Virus record (IMG/VR): IMGVR_UViG_3300046168_000029
Location: 1 to 43,681 of that record
Source of the DNA: a virus
Length of the DNA: 43,681 nucleotides
Strand: one strand, 5' to 3'
Positions 15,252 through 23,141 of the stretch are shown piece after piece. Position 1 is the first letter of the stretch. Every line of letters begins with the position of its first letter. The position numbers and the translations under genes were made by a program. Below the pieces are notes generated by a model. That model had not been told where the DNA came from. It did no database searches and saw only the letters and a program-made list of their open reading frames with translations.

Positions 15252-15484
15252 GTAAAAAAAACGCCCAAGCCTTATGGGCTTGGAAAGGTGAAAAAGAGCT
15301 AGAGGAAATCAAATCCGAAATCCGTGATCTGAAAAAGCGGATACAAAGTTTAGCCAACAAGCTTGCCTCAAAGAAAGGCTTAAGTGATCAGCGTTTAAAC
15401 CTATTGGTGACACTAGCAAAGACACTTGAGGAACGACGCAAGTACCTTCACCACATCTACGATATCAAAGATATGGCAATTTAA
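15242..15484 (+). CDS. Small coiled-coil protein
   Basis: 80 residues with GGAGG upstream. Residues about 17-50 are a strongly charged coiled coil (KELEEIKSEIRDLKKRIQSL). It ends just before the T-rich tract of the next promoter. A GTTTAAAC copy at 15393 encodes Leu-Asn. Function unknown. Confidence 0.75.
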   Translation: MELSKKNAQALWAWKGEKELEEIKSEIRDLKKRIQSLANKLASKKGLSDQRLNLLVTLAKTLEERRKYLHHIYDIKDMAI

Positions 15485-15496
15485 TTTTTTTATTAC

Positions 15497-15532
15497 TTGC
15501 TTTTTATTTCATATAAAACATAATACAAGACA
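15497..15532 (+). promoter_or_regulatory. Repeated promoter P6, predicted leaderless start
   Basis: TTGCTT (15497-15502), 16 bases, CATAAT (15519-15524, the best -10 of the set), 8 bases to the ATG at 15533. Confidence 0.7.
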
Positions 15533-15616
15533 ATGATTATTACCCTATTATTTTTAACTCAGATCGCAGTAAGCATTTACATCACTGCATCTATAATTTT
15601 CTCAGAAGATGATTGA
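15533..15616 (+). CDS. 27-residue membrane peptide
   Basis: Starts where the other leaderless promoters place their ATG. The peptide is one hydrophobic span (IITLLFLTQIAVSIYITASI) with an acidic tail SEDD. The stop overlaps the next gene's ATG region by 8 bases, so it could also couple translation of that gene. It could be a small membrane effector; lysis or exclusion roles are only guesses. Confidence 0.55.
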   Translation: MIITLLFLTQIAVSIYITASIIFSEDD

Positions 15617-15962
15617 TAAATTCCAAAATATATTAAGCACATTCCGATATTGCGGAGCACAAGACACTGCATACGGAGACTATATGCCTGAGCAATACGG
15701 CACGCTTCATAACCACTGCGGTTGTGTCAGCTACGCCCTTCAACAAATGATGGGAGGTGACATTATGCAGGGTAAAGTTAACGGCGTTTCACACATGTGG
15801 AATAGCATTAACATGACAGAGGTTGACCTCTGCTCTGAACAGTTTGGTGCAACGCCAATAACTTTCTTTCCTGCGAGTGGACGAATCGTCAAGCCTCGCA
15901 AAACAATAAACAAAAGATTCCAAACCTTTTGGGATCGAGTACAAACCCAATATTACAGATGA
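15609..15962 (+). CDS. YunG-like protein
   Basis: 117 residues. The arrangement HNHCGCVSYALQQMMGG, then VNGVSHMWNSI, then EVDLCSEQFG resembles the YunG-like family, which has a Cys, a His before Trp-Asn, and an Asp in a V-D-L-(T/S/C)-x-x-Q-F segment, suggesting a papain-like Cys-His-Asp set (Cys37 or Cys39, His62, Asp73). The biochemical role of that family is not established. It is coupled to the membrane peptide upstream and to the next gene by ATGA. Confidence 0.65.
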   Translation: MIDKFQNILSTFRYCGAQDTAYGDYMPEQYGTLHNHCGCVSYALQQMMGGDIMQGKVNGVSHMWNSINMTEVDLCSEQFGATPITFFPASGRIVKPRKTINKRFQTFWDRVQTQYYR

Positions 15963-16252
15963 AAATAGTTAAATTACATAAAGTTAATTCTGCTCACTCT
16001 GAGCAATTCGGAATATGGTCAGGAAAAACGCTTGCAGAAATATCTGTCGGCAAAAACCATCATCAAATATCACATGGTGGTTGCAATGATCAAGTCGATC
16101 ACATTAAAGTTGGTGACGGCAGTCACGAAGCATTCTTGTGGTTTGACAGTATGCAAGAGGTATATGATTTCGGAGGCAAGCTTATCGAGTTGGCAATAGA
16201 GTCTGACACTAGGAAAATAGACGCAATCAAGGCGAAACTAGATGACAAATGA
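15959..16252 (+). CDS. Small unknown protein
   Basis: 97 residues from ATG 15959 (ATGA overlap). His-rich in the middle (GKNHHQISHGGCNDQVDHIKVGDGSH) with a helical C-terminus. The His/Asp density could allow metal binding but no family is recognised. It overlaps the next small gene by 11 bases. Confidence 0.7.
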   Translation: MKIVKLHKVNSAHSEQFGIWSGKTLAEISVGKNHHQISHGGCNDQVDHIKVGDGSHEAFLWFDSMQEVYDFGGKLIELAIESDTRKIDAIKAKLDDK

Positions 16253-16418
16253 CAAAAAGTCAGAACTTAAAATTAAGCTTACGCTTAGATTTATGGGCAT
16301 TTTTAAAGACAAGTACATGCACAAGCTGTATGCAGATTTAGCAGATGCGTGTTTAAACGGAAGGATTGTATATGTTGACAGTAAAAAGAAAAGAGCTTGC
16401 TCCTACACAAAAACCTGA
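16242..16418 (+). CDS. Small basic protein
   Basis: 58 residues starting at ATG 16242, inside the end of the preceding gene. Basic N-terminal segment (SELKIKLTLRFMGIF), then LYADLADACLNGRIVYVDS, a sensible amphipathic pattern. It overlaps the next gene by 47 bases in another frame, which weakens the call. GTTTAAAC at 16351 encodes Leu-Asn. Confidence 0.5.
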   Translation: MTNDKKSELKIKLTLRFMGIFKDKYMHKLYADLADACLNGRIVYVDSKKKRACSYTKT

Positions 16419-16644
16419 TTTTATGTTTTACATAAAACAGATGGAAAAAGATAAGTCTAAATTAGGGTGGGGAGGCAAGCGAGATAATCAGCATGGTCGC
16501 CCCAAGTTGCCAACGGAAGAGCGTCGAGTGTATCTTGGTGTTCGCATAAAACCTGAGACTAAGGCTTTTCTTGAAAAAGATGAGCAAAGCCAAGGTGCGG
16601 CAATTGATAAGCTTGTTGTAAGAGCTAAAGCAAAAAAGATTTGA
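16372..16644 (+). CDS. Ribbon-helix-helix-like DNA-binding protein
   Basis: 90 residues from ATG 16372, with GGAAGGA upstream (an in-frame TTG at 16366 is possible). The C-terminal half (RRVYLGVRIKPETKAFLEKDEQSQGAAIDKLV) has the strand-helix-helix pattern of ribbon-helix-helix proteins. The N-terminus is a Lys-rich linker with a GGKRDNQHGRPKLP segment. It is a plausible transcription regulator, and one candidate to bind the GTTTAAAC palindrome, although nothing shows that directly. Confidence 0.65.
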   Translation: MLTVKRKELAPTQKPDFMFYIKQMEKDKSKLGWGGKRDNQHGRPKLPTEERRVYLGVRIKPETKAFLEKDEQSQGAAIDKLVVRAKAKKI

Positions 16645-16658
16645 CCTAAATCCTTACA

Positions 16659-16684
16659 GCTTGCCATGTCTAAAAATGGCGAGC
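16659..16684 (+). promoter_or_regulatory. Hairpin covering a start codon
   Basis: GCTTGCCAT (16659-16667) pairs with ATGGCGAGC (16676-16684), nine pairs including one T-G, with an 8-base loop. The ATG of the downstream HTH gene is at the start of the 3' arm, so folding would hide it. Confidence 0.45.
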
Positions 16685-16882
16685 TTGGAAGTAAAAAAAG
16701 CCTTGTTGAGGCGAGGTGAGGTAAAAAAAGCATTGGGGATCAGTGAGCAAGAAATGTCTCATATGGTCAAAGAAGGATTAATTAAAGCACACTACTATCG
16801 GCAGGGTGCTCGTGCTTACTACCTCAAGTCTCAAATAGAAAAGCTACTTACGCAATGGGAAGCTCAGGAGGTTGCCGCGTGA
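16676..16882 (+). CDS. MerR/excisionase-like HTH protein
   Basis: 68 residues from ATG 16676 (an in-frame TTG is at 16661). The pattern RRGEVKKALGISEQEMSHMVKEGLIKAHYYRQGARAYYLKSQIEKLL is the helix-turn-helix-17/MerR-like layout found in excisionases and small regulators. It lies directly before the portal gene, with its stop overlapping the portal GTG. It could be an excisionase, a regulator or a packaging DNA-binding protein. Confidence 0.65.
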   Translation: MASLEVKKALLRRGEVKKALGISEQEMSHMVKEGLIKAHYYRQGARAYYLKSQIEKLLTQWEAQEVAA

Positions 16883-18999
16883 GAGAGTACGATCGTGACA
16901 GGAATAAACTATCTGTTGAGCCTGATATTGCTGAGCTACAAGCTGAGCTTGCTGACATTTTAGAAGATGCCCATAGAGGTATTCGCAGAAGATCAGACTA
17001 CGATGATGTAAGATATGCTCGTTGGGAGGGTCAATCCGACTCAGGCAGAAAGCACGAGGAATTTATTGGTCAAAAGCCTGTTCCTTGGGAAGGGGCAAGT
17101 GACACTCGCAATCGTCTAGCTGATAAAATTGTAAATCGTCATGTCCATCTTGCTATTGAAAGTTTTTTCCGAGCAAACATGGATGTCATTGGTGTAGAGC
17201 ATAGTGATTCAAAGAAAGCATCGCATTGGCGTGATACGCTAAAATATTTTCTTAAACAAAAGCAATTGCCTGAGCTACGCCGAGAGGTGGAAATCTTAGC
17301 ACAAGAATTATACTCAGGATCACCTGCTATCGCGATATTAGGTGTTTATTGGCAACAGGAGACAATCATGCGAATGAAGCGATTTAGCATGGAAGATGTT
17401 GCTATGCTTGTTCAGCAAATGGGTGGTGACGAGAATGCACTGCAAGAAATTGTGATGATCCTGCAAGACCCTGATATGGAGGAACAGGCATTGCTTGTAA
17501 TGCGACAGGTATTCACAGGAGTCAAAGATAAGTTGCTAAAAAAAGGTCTAAAAGAATTTCGTGCGACAGGTCAGACAAAACTTCCTGCACCAACCTCACA
17601 CGAGAACAGACCAAGGTTTGTAGCACATCGTTTAAACGAGGATATTTTTGTTGATGCAAACTGCACAGAACTAGATCGTGCTAGAGTAGTGATGCGTAAG
17701 GAATGGTTTACGGAAACAGAGCTACGCGACAAGATTTTAACAGAAGGATTCAACGAGGACTTTGTTGAAGAGGTGTTGGAAAAAACCGAGAGCGTTTCAG
17801 GTGTAGCACAGTATGACCACAGGACACCAATTAGGTTTGGTGCTAATGTAGAGGGCAGGGGGTCAGAAGGAGATTTTGATGATCTCTATGAAATATTTTA
17901 TGCGTACCAAAGGGTTTACGACCCTGACACAGGAGTTCCTGCAATTTACTGCACAGCTTTCTCTGCTAGTGTTAACGACAATTACGGCAAACACACAATG
18001 CTAGAATATGGACATAACCAAATGCCGTTTGTCTTGTTTAGTCGTGAAAGGCTGAGTCGTTCAATATTTGATTCTAGAGGAATACCTGAGATTGTTGCCA
18101 CAAACCAATACGAATCAAAAACGCATCGCGATCTTAGGAACGATGCAGGTCAGATTAGTGTTATTCCACCACTCCTAGTAAATGCACGGCGTGGAGGTCT
18201 TAACTTGCTAATCGCACCTGCGTCACAAATGACTATTACTAGACCTGATGACATTCAGTGGTTGCAACCACCTCCTATTTCTCAGGGATCAATTGAGGCA
18301 GAGCAAGCGGCGATTGCAGATGCTAACGAATATTTTGGTAGATCAGAAAACCAAGAGGATAACATGCTGTACAATCAGTGTGTCGTGAATCGTTGGTTAG
18401 ACTCGTGGAAAGAAGCACTTAGCCAAGCACTTTGCCTATGTCAGCAATATCTTTCAGAAGAATTTGTGGCTAGATTAACAGGTGGGAATGTAGAAGACAT
18501 TGCTGTCATGCCTGATGATATTCAGGGTAGATATGACCTAAACCTTAGATTCTCTGTAGACACATTGAACCCTGAGTTTATGGAGAAAAAATTACAGGCA
18601 GTTACACAACTTACACAATTTGATACAATGGGTGCAATCGATAGAAATGCACTTGTACAGATATCTGCTGAGACAATTGATCCTACGCTTGCCGAAAGAA
18701 TTGTAGTAGATAAGCAGACAGCTTCTCAAAAGGAAATTGAAGACGAACAGAATGCGTGGGTCAAGATTATGGCTGAGATCGAGCCGATACCGCAAGAGGG
18801 AGTCAACTTCCAACTCAGGCAACAGACTGCACAGCAAATTATACAGACATCACAAGAGTTGCAAAAGAAGATGTCAGAGAAACCATTAGTTAAGCAATTA
18901 TCTGAAAATCGCATGAAATACTTGCAGTTCGGAATACAGCAACAAGAAAACGCTCAGATCGGAAGAGTCGGAGTTAAGCCTGTTACCCAAGGATACTAA
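16879..18999 (+). CDS. Portal protein
   Basis: 706 residues from GTG 16879, chosen over ATG 16855 because AGGAGG lies 8 bases upstream and the GTGA overlaps the previous stop. The size and layout fit the large podoviral portal group (about 700 residues, P22-like size): an N-terminal acidic helix, the central wing and stem (WEGASDTRNRLADKIVNRHV, AIESFFRANMD), and a Gln-rich helical C-terminus. It forms the dodecameric DNA channel at the head vertex. The identification rests on position, length and general features. Confidence 0.82.
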   Translation: MREYDRDRNKLSVEPDIAELQAELADILEDAHRGIRRRSDYDDVRYARWEGQSDSGRKHEEFIGQKPVPWEGASDTRNRLADKIVNRHVHLAIESFFRANMDVIGVEHSDSKKASHWRDTLKYFLKQKQLPELRREVEILAQELYSGSPAIAILGVYWQQETIMRMKRFSMEDVAMLVQQMGGDENALQEIVMILQDPDMEEQALLVMRQVFTGVKDKLLKKGLKEFRATGQTKLPAPTSHENRPRFVAHRLNEDIFVDANCTELDRARVVMRKEWFTETELRDKILTEGFNEDFVEEVLEKTESVSGVAQYDHRTPIRFGANVEGRGSEGDFDDLYEIFYAYQRVYDPDTGVPAIYCTAFSASVNDNYGKHTMLEYGHNQMPFVLFSRERLSRSIFDSRGIPEIVATNQYESKTHRDLRNDAGQISVIPPLLVNARRGGLNLLIAPASQMTITRPDDIQWLQPPPISQGSIEAEQAAIADANEYFGRSENQEDNMLYNQCVVNRWLDSWKEALSQALCLCQQYLSEEFVARLTGGNVEDIAVMPDDIQGRYDLNLRFSVDTLNPEFMEKKLQAVTQLTQFDTMGAIDRNALVQISAETIDPTLAERIVVDKQTASQKEIEDEQNAWVKIMAEIEPIPQEGVNFQLRQQTAQQIIQTSQELQKKMSEKPLVKQLSENRMKYLQFGIQQQENAQIGRVGVKPVTQGY

Positions 19000-19305
19000 A
19001 TGTTTAAACGACTACTCCAACAGCTTAGACCAAAGGCAGTTTTGGTGAAATATCCTGAGCCACTTAAGCCTGAGCAAATAGCAAATATTTTTCACGAGTA
19101 CGGAGAGGATAGTAAGATTTGGCAAGCGTTAGATGCAGTTATCGACCAACAGCTTTTAGATGCAGTCAATGAAGTGTCAGAGGCAAAGGCAGAACATTGT
19201 GCTCGTGCACACGCCGCAGGTCGAATTGATGCCATATCTACTTTAAAAGGAAGATTTGAAGAATTTAAGAAATGGAACACACAGCGGAACAGAAATTTAA
19301 AATAG
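19000..19305 (+). CDS. Small unknown protein following the portal gene
   Basis: 101 residues. The ATG directly follows the portal stop, and the GTTTAAAC copy at 19002 encodes residues 2-3 (Phe-Lys). Helical with Ala-rich stretches (AVIDQQLLDAVNEVSEAKAEHC). It may be a head-completion or scaffolding accessory. It overlaps the next gene by 34 bases. Confidence 0.7.
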   Translation: MFKRLLQQLRPKAVLVKYPEPLKPEQIANIFHEYGEDSKIWQALDAVIDQQLLDAVNEVSEAKAEHCARAHAAGRIDAISTLKGRFEEFKKWNTQRNRNLK

Positions 19306-19463
19306 CTCATCGTGCTTTACTTGATCGTTGGGTGGAAGAATCTGACATTGAGGACATGCGTATAGCAGGAATTGCGATGGAAGATATTGAAGAGTGGCTT
19401 GACGAGGATGTCGTTGAGTTTGAATGCGAAATAGATTTGGAGGAAACCGATGGCGAGGACTAA
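19272..19463 (+). CDS. Small acidic protein
   Basis: 63 residues, very acidic (DEDVVEFECEIDLEETDGED), in contrast to the two strongly basic peptides that follow, which suggests possible charge pairing. The start overlaps the previous gene by 34 bases. No family recognised. Confidence 0.6.
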   Translation: MEHTAEQKFKIAHRALLDRWVEESDIEDMRIAGIAMEDIEEWLDEDVVEFECEIDLEETDGED

Positions 19464-19566
19464 AAAGAAGAGAGGTGTAGACGGAAAAGCTTGTTGGAAG
19501 GGCTACAAGTTTGCAGGGACTAAGAAGGGTAAAGATAAGTGCGTAAAAGTTAGGAAAAGGAAATGA
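19450..19566 (+). CDS. 38-residue basic peptide with CWKGY motif
   Basis: Starts within the end of the acidic gene and ends ATGA into the next peptide gene. 16 of 38 residues are Lys or Arg. It contains KACWKGYKFAGTKKG and a second Cys. From memory, tiny CWKGY-type peptides recur in the head-gene regions of marine phages; their role is not known to me. Possible DNA or capsid binding. Confidence 0.7.
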   Translation: MARTKKKRGVDGKACWKGYKFAGTKKGKDKCVKVRKRK

Positions 19567-19658
19567 GAAAAAACAAACAAAAAACATCTTACAAGTTGCC
19601 CAAGAAAAAAGTTGTGAAAAAGGGTACTGTTAAGGGCAAGAAGAGAAAATCTTGTTAG
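19563..19658 (+). CDS. 31-residue lysine-rich peptide
   Basis: ATGA overlap with the preceding peptide gene, and ends one base before the metallophosphoesterase ATG. About half the residues are Lys or Arg, and it ends RKSC. Its tight coupling on both sides supports it as a real gene. It may condense DNA or line the head interior. Confidence 0.6.
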   Translation: MRKNKQKTSYKLPKKKVVKKGTVKGKKRKSC

Positions 19659-19659
19659 C

Positions 19660-20373
19660 ATGAAATCTTTCGTGTTTGCCTCTGACTTACACGGAGACAA
19701 ACAAAATTATGAAGCTGTAAAAGGCTTACTAGAATTTGTAAAAGAGTTTAAGCCTGATGTGCGAATATTTGGCGGCGACCTTTTTGACTTCTCACCATTA
19801 ATGAGAGGTGCAGATGTTGCAGAAAAAAATGCATCGATGGAGGCAGATGTCGAGGCAGGTATGGAATTTCTTGATGCCTTTAAACCTGATTATTTTTTAC
19901 TAGGTAACCATGATGATCGACTGTGGCAGACAGCAGAAAAGCACAGCGTAGGTATTATCAGAGATACTGCGAAGATGGGAATCAAAGACATCAAAGCAAA
20001 ATGTCGATCTATAAAGTGCAAGATGCTACCATATGATGTCGATAAGGGCATACTAGAGTTAGGTAAAATAAAGTTTTGCCACGGATATTTTCATGGAATT
20101 ACTGCAACAAAGAGACATGCCGAGACATTTGGTACAAGTGGTGGTTTGGTGATTCATGGACACATACACTCTATACAAATGTATTCTATTCCTAGAGCAG
20201 GAGGTTGTGCAGGAATAAGTGCAGGATGCTTGGCAACAACAGCAATGGATTGGAATCGTGCAAAGGTCAATAGACTAGCACACGAGTGCGGTTGGGTTTA
20301 TGGGTATTACTCAAGAACAGGTTGGGTTGCCAATATAGCTAGGAAGGTTGATGGTAAGTGGGTAAGAAAATAA
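19660..20373 (+). CDS. Calcineurin-like metallophosphoesterase
   Basis: 237 residues with the full motif set: SDLHGD (Asp9, His11), GGDLFD (Asp40), GNHDDR (Asn83, His84), CHGYFHG (His141) and HGHIH (His166, His168). These bind two metals and hydrolyse phosphoesters. It lies between the portal and scaffold genes, so it may act on DNA or nucleotides during head assembly or on the host. The specific substrate is unknown. It overlaps the next gene by 16 bases. Confidence 0.88.
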   Translation: MKSFVFASDLHGDKQNYEAVKGLLEFVKEFKPDVRIFGGDLFDFSPLMRGADVAEKNASMEADVEAGMEFLDAFKPDYFLLGNHDDRLWQTAEKHSVGIIRDTAKMGIKDIKAKCRSIKCKMLPYDVDKGILELGKIKFCHGYFHGITATKRHAETFGTSGGLVIHGHIHSIQMYSIPRAGGCAGISAGCLATTAMDWNRAKVNRLAHECGWVYGYYSRTGWVANIARKVDGKWVRK

Positions 20374-20612
20374 ATTGGGCAAAAGGTCTACAGGAGTTAT
20401 CTAAGTCAACAGATAAAACGCCAAACGGAGAAGGGTGGTTTACTGCGATTGATTTTCAAAAAGAATCAGGCGTAGGAATTAACAGGACTTACACGCTCCT
20501 AAAGGCAGGACTACAAGAAAAGAAATTAGAAAAATTTCAAGGTACAATATACGACGAGGATCATCGGCAACAAGTTCGTAAGTGTTGGTATCGGTTTGTT
20601 AACAGCAAGTAG
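20358..20612 (+). CDS. Small winged-helix-like protein
   Basis: 84 residues from GTG 20358, overlapping the phosphoesterase end. NGEGWFTAIDFQKESGVGINRTYTLLKAGLQEKKLEKFQG resembles a winged-helix DNA-binding domain. It is the last gene before the intergenic hairpin and the scaffold gene. Confidence 0.6.
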   Translation: MGKKINWAKGLQELSKSTDKTPNGEGWFTAIDFQKESGVGINRTYTLLKAGLQEKKLEKFQGTIYDEDHRQQVRKCWYRFVNSK

Positions 20613-20630
20613 CAACAGGTTAATAATATG

Positions 20631-20663
20631 CTTTGACATAGCGTTAAGTGGGTCAAAGTTTTT
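20631..20663 (+). terminator. Candidate rho-independent terminator
   Basis: CTTTGAC (20631-20637) and GTCAAAG (20652-20658) are exact complements across a 14-base loop, followed by TTTTT. It lies in the 119-base gap before the scaffold gene. Further on, CGTGA (20683-20687) and TCACG (20693-20697) form a small palindrome that could be an operator. Confidence 0.5.
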
Positions 20664-20731
20664 AGTTAACATTTAATTCGTCCGTGACGATATCACGAGC
20701 TAAGTTCCAACGCCAACGAACTTAAAAACTT

Positions 20732-21703
20732 ATGACAGATGAAAACGAGGTCGCACCTTTAACAGCAGAAGAAAGTACAACGGAATCCGACTCATTACTC
20801 GCCGACATAGCGGAGGCGGCAGGGGTTGAATCGATCTTTGATAACGCAAACATTGAAGAACCTGAAGAAGCTAAGGAAGAGGCTGAAGAGGTTGTCGAGG
20901 AAGAGGCACAAGAGCCAATTGTACAGGAAAGTGTACAAGAGGAAGAAGTGCAGGTTGACGGAGAAGTGTCGCAAGACTCTGACGGCGTTAAGAAACGAAT
21001 TGGCAAACTTATAGAGGCAAGGGATCAAGCTAAAGGGGAAGTAGAAAAGCTTAAAGAGCAACTAGAGGAATCGCAGAATCAAACTAAACAACCAAAGCGT
21101 GAGCAAAAAGGTTTGAGTAGGTTTGATGATGTGACGAATTTAGATGACTTACAAGCTCGCGAGGATGATGCCGAGCACTTAAGGGAGTGGTTATTAGCTA
21201 ACCCTGATGGCGGTGAATATACGGACGCGAGTGGTCAAGAGCATGATGTTGAGTATGATCAGGCTAGGCAATTAATTGTCGAAACCGATAGGGACTTGCG
21301 TAAAAACATTCCCTCGGTCAGGCAGAGACTAGTAGAGACTCAACAGCAAGAAGCGATCGCAAATCAAACTTTTAAATGGATGAGCGATCAGGGTAGTTAT
21401 GAGAACCAAGAGCTTCGCAACATTCTCAATCACAACGAGAATCTACAGTCCTACGCACAGCGTGACCCATATGCCAAAGTAGTTTTAGGGTATGCAATTG
21501 AGGGATTTAAATCAGTACAGATGGCTAAACAACAACAAAAAGCGATGCCAAAAGACACTGTTGCTCCTCAAATACCTGTCGCACCAACTCGTGCAAAACC
21601 TGCGGTAGTAAGACCTAAAAAAGACAACCTTAAATCCCTCTTCGAAAAAGCAAAATCAGGTGATGTAGATGATGCGGCATCATATTTAGAAAAATTGTTA
21701 TAA
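20732..21703 (+). CDS. Scaffold protein
   Basis: 323 residues directly upstream of the major capsid gene. The N-terminal 95 residues are extremely acidic (EEAKEEAEEVVEEEAQEP), then a coiled coil (RIGKLIEARDQAKGEVEKLKEQL) and a basic C-terminus with KPAVVRPKKDNLKS. This is the usual composition of phage head scaffold proteins, which guide capsid assembly and then leave. The call is by position and composition. Confidence 0.8.
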   Translation: MTDENEVAPLTAEESTTESDSLLADIAEAAGVESIFDNANIEEPEEAKEEAEEVVEEEAQEPIVQESVQEEEVQVDGEVSQDSDGVKKRIGKLIEARDQAKGEVEKLKEQLEESQNQTKQPKREQKGLSRFDDVTNLDDLQAREDDAEHLREWLLANPDGGEYTDASGQEHDVEYDQARQLIVETDRDLRKNIPSVRQRLVETQQQEAIANQTFKWMSDQGSYENQELRNILNHNENLQSYAQRDPYAKVVLGYAIEGFKSVQMAKQQQKAMPKDTVAPQIPVAPTRAKPAVVRPKKDNLKSLFEKAKSGDVDDAASYLEKLL

Positions 21704-21728
21704 ATAAAAGTTTTAGGAGGAAAATAAA

Positions 21729-22778
21729 ATGGCAGGAATAGTTGAGAGATCACAAAGTTTAAAAAGGGAAGACCTAAGTTCGCTTCTCACCATCGTAGAC
21801 AGAAAAAGTACACCTTTCAGTTCGCAAGTCAAAAAGGGGAGTGCACCACGAAATTCATTACTTGAATGGGGTGTTGATAAGCATAAAGTCAACATGGTTC
21901 AATCCGCAACCTACAGTTCAGGAGTTTCTGATAAAATCCCTGTGGACGGAACTGACACCACATCGTCTGATTTTGAAAATTATGACGATCGTGCAAAATG
22001 TCAGGTTTATGTACAGTACGCACGCAGATTCCCCAAGGTGTCTCGTTTGGCTGACATGACCTCCGATATCGCGGGCGTTGGATTTCGCAAAGAGATGGCA
22101 AATTCCGTGGCTAAAGCACTCGTAACTCACGGCAGAGATATAGAGTCTACGCTTTGCTCGTCACAGGACACAAATCAGGAAACAGGAAGTGAGCCATATC
22201 AAACTCGCGGTCTTGGTTCTTGGATATCTAGTTCAGCACAATCAAACCTAGCTGTACCATCTTCGTTTTTGACTCCAAGTGAGTCTATCGTAAGTGCAGG
22301 TGGAGCGGCTAATGCTAAAGAAGAAGACATTCGTGATATTCTTCAAAGCATCTACGAACAAACAGGTGAGAGTGATAAAACTTTCTTCGGTCTTTGCGGA
22401 ACTGCAATGAAGAAGACTATCTCTAACTTCACTTTGTTTACACCACGCACAAACAACCTCGTGATGTCGAATCGTGACACTGATGATGGTCGTTTAAGTG
22501 CCGCTGTTGATATCATAGAGAGTGACTTCGGAACAATCACTTTGAACCTGTCGAGTTTCTTAGAGCAAGACGCTCGTACAAGTGGAAGTTATGACGCATC
22601 TAAAGGACAAGAAACTCTCTTTGTTCTTAACATGTCGCAGTTTGAGTTAGCGTTTGCTGAAAATACTAATGTTCGTGAATTGCCTGATCTCGGTGGAGGT
22701 GCACGCTCGCTTATTGAGTCTGTATTTGCACTTAAGTCTTACTCAGGTGGACTTGATCACGGAAAATACACTCTGTAA
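21729..22778 (+). CDS. Major capsid protein, SU10/DUF5309-like
   Basis: 349 residues with a strong AGGAGG ribosome site, as expected for high expression. The start IVDRKSTPFSSQVKKG and the YVQYARRFPKVSRLAD segment match the SU10-type major capsid family (DUF5309) as I know it. The protein forms the HK97-fold shell. This 4-kb head region (19010-23132) has no GTTTAAAC copy. Confidence 0.85.
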   Translation: MAGIVERSQSLKREDLSSLLTIVDRKSTPFSSQVKKGSAPRNSLLEWGVDKHKVNMVQSATYSSGVSDKIPVDGTDTTSSDFENYDDRAKCQVYVQYARRFPKVSRLADMTSDIAGVGFRKEMANSVAKALVTHGRDIESTLCSSQDTNQETGSEPYQTRGLGSWISSSAQSNLAVPSSFLTPSESIVSAGGAANAKEEDIRDILQSIYEQTGESDKTFFGLCGTAMKKTISNFTLFTPRTNNLVMSNRDTDDGRLSAAVDIIESDFGTITLNLSSFLEQDARTSGSYDASKGQETLFVLNMSQFELAFAENTNVRELPDLGGGARSLIESVFALKSYSGGLDHGKYTL

Positions 22779-22790
22779 TTTGGGTTAATA

Positions 22791-23138
22791 TTGTATCGTT
22801 CGATGTTCGATCCTGCCACACAGGAAGTTGTCGTTGATGGTAAAAACATCACGAAAGAAGTTTGGGGTAACTTAGCTTCTATGTGGCAGGACGATCTCGA
22901 CCGAGCAGAGGAAGAACAAGTTAAGCTTATGCAAGCTGAGCGTAGGCTTACAGGTGGTGAGAGAAAAAATTTAGATTTTGGATACATTCGATTTAGACTT
23001 TGTCCTGAAGTTTTTGCTTTTTGGTCAGAAAAGTTAGGTGAAAAAATATGGCAGGATGAATCATTCAAAAAGTGGCTTGGAAAAAGATTCGATCATCTTG
23101 TTAAAGTAAAATCTGTCAGCAATAAGATAGTTGTTTAA
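22791..23138 (+). CDS. Small protein after capsid gene, possible head completion
   Basis: 115 residues from TTG 22791, or 111 from ATG 22803. It is mixed-charge and helical (WQDDLDRAEEEQVKLMQAERR), then WLGKRFDHLVKV. The position between capsid and adaptor suggests a head-completion or capsid-associated role. The stop TAA lies inside the GTTTAAAC copy at 23133, and the adaptor ATG follows after 3 bases. Confidence 0.7.
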   Translation: MYRSMFDPATQEVVVDGKNITKEVWGNLASMWQDDLDRAEEEQVKLMQAERRLTGGERKNLDFGYIRFRLCPEVFAFWSEKLGEKIWQDESFKKWLGKRFDHLVKVKSVSNKIVV

Positions 23139-23141
23139 ACA

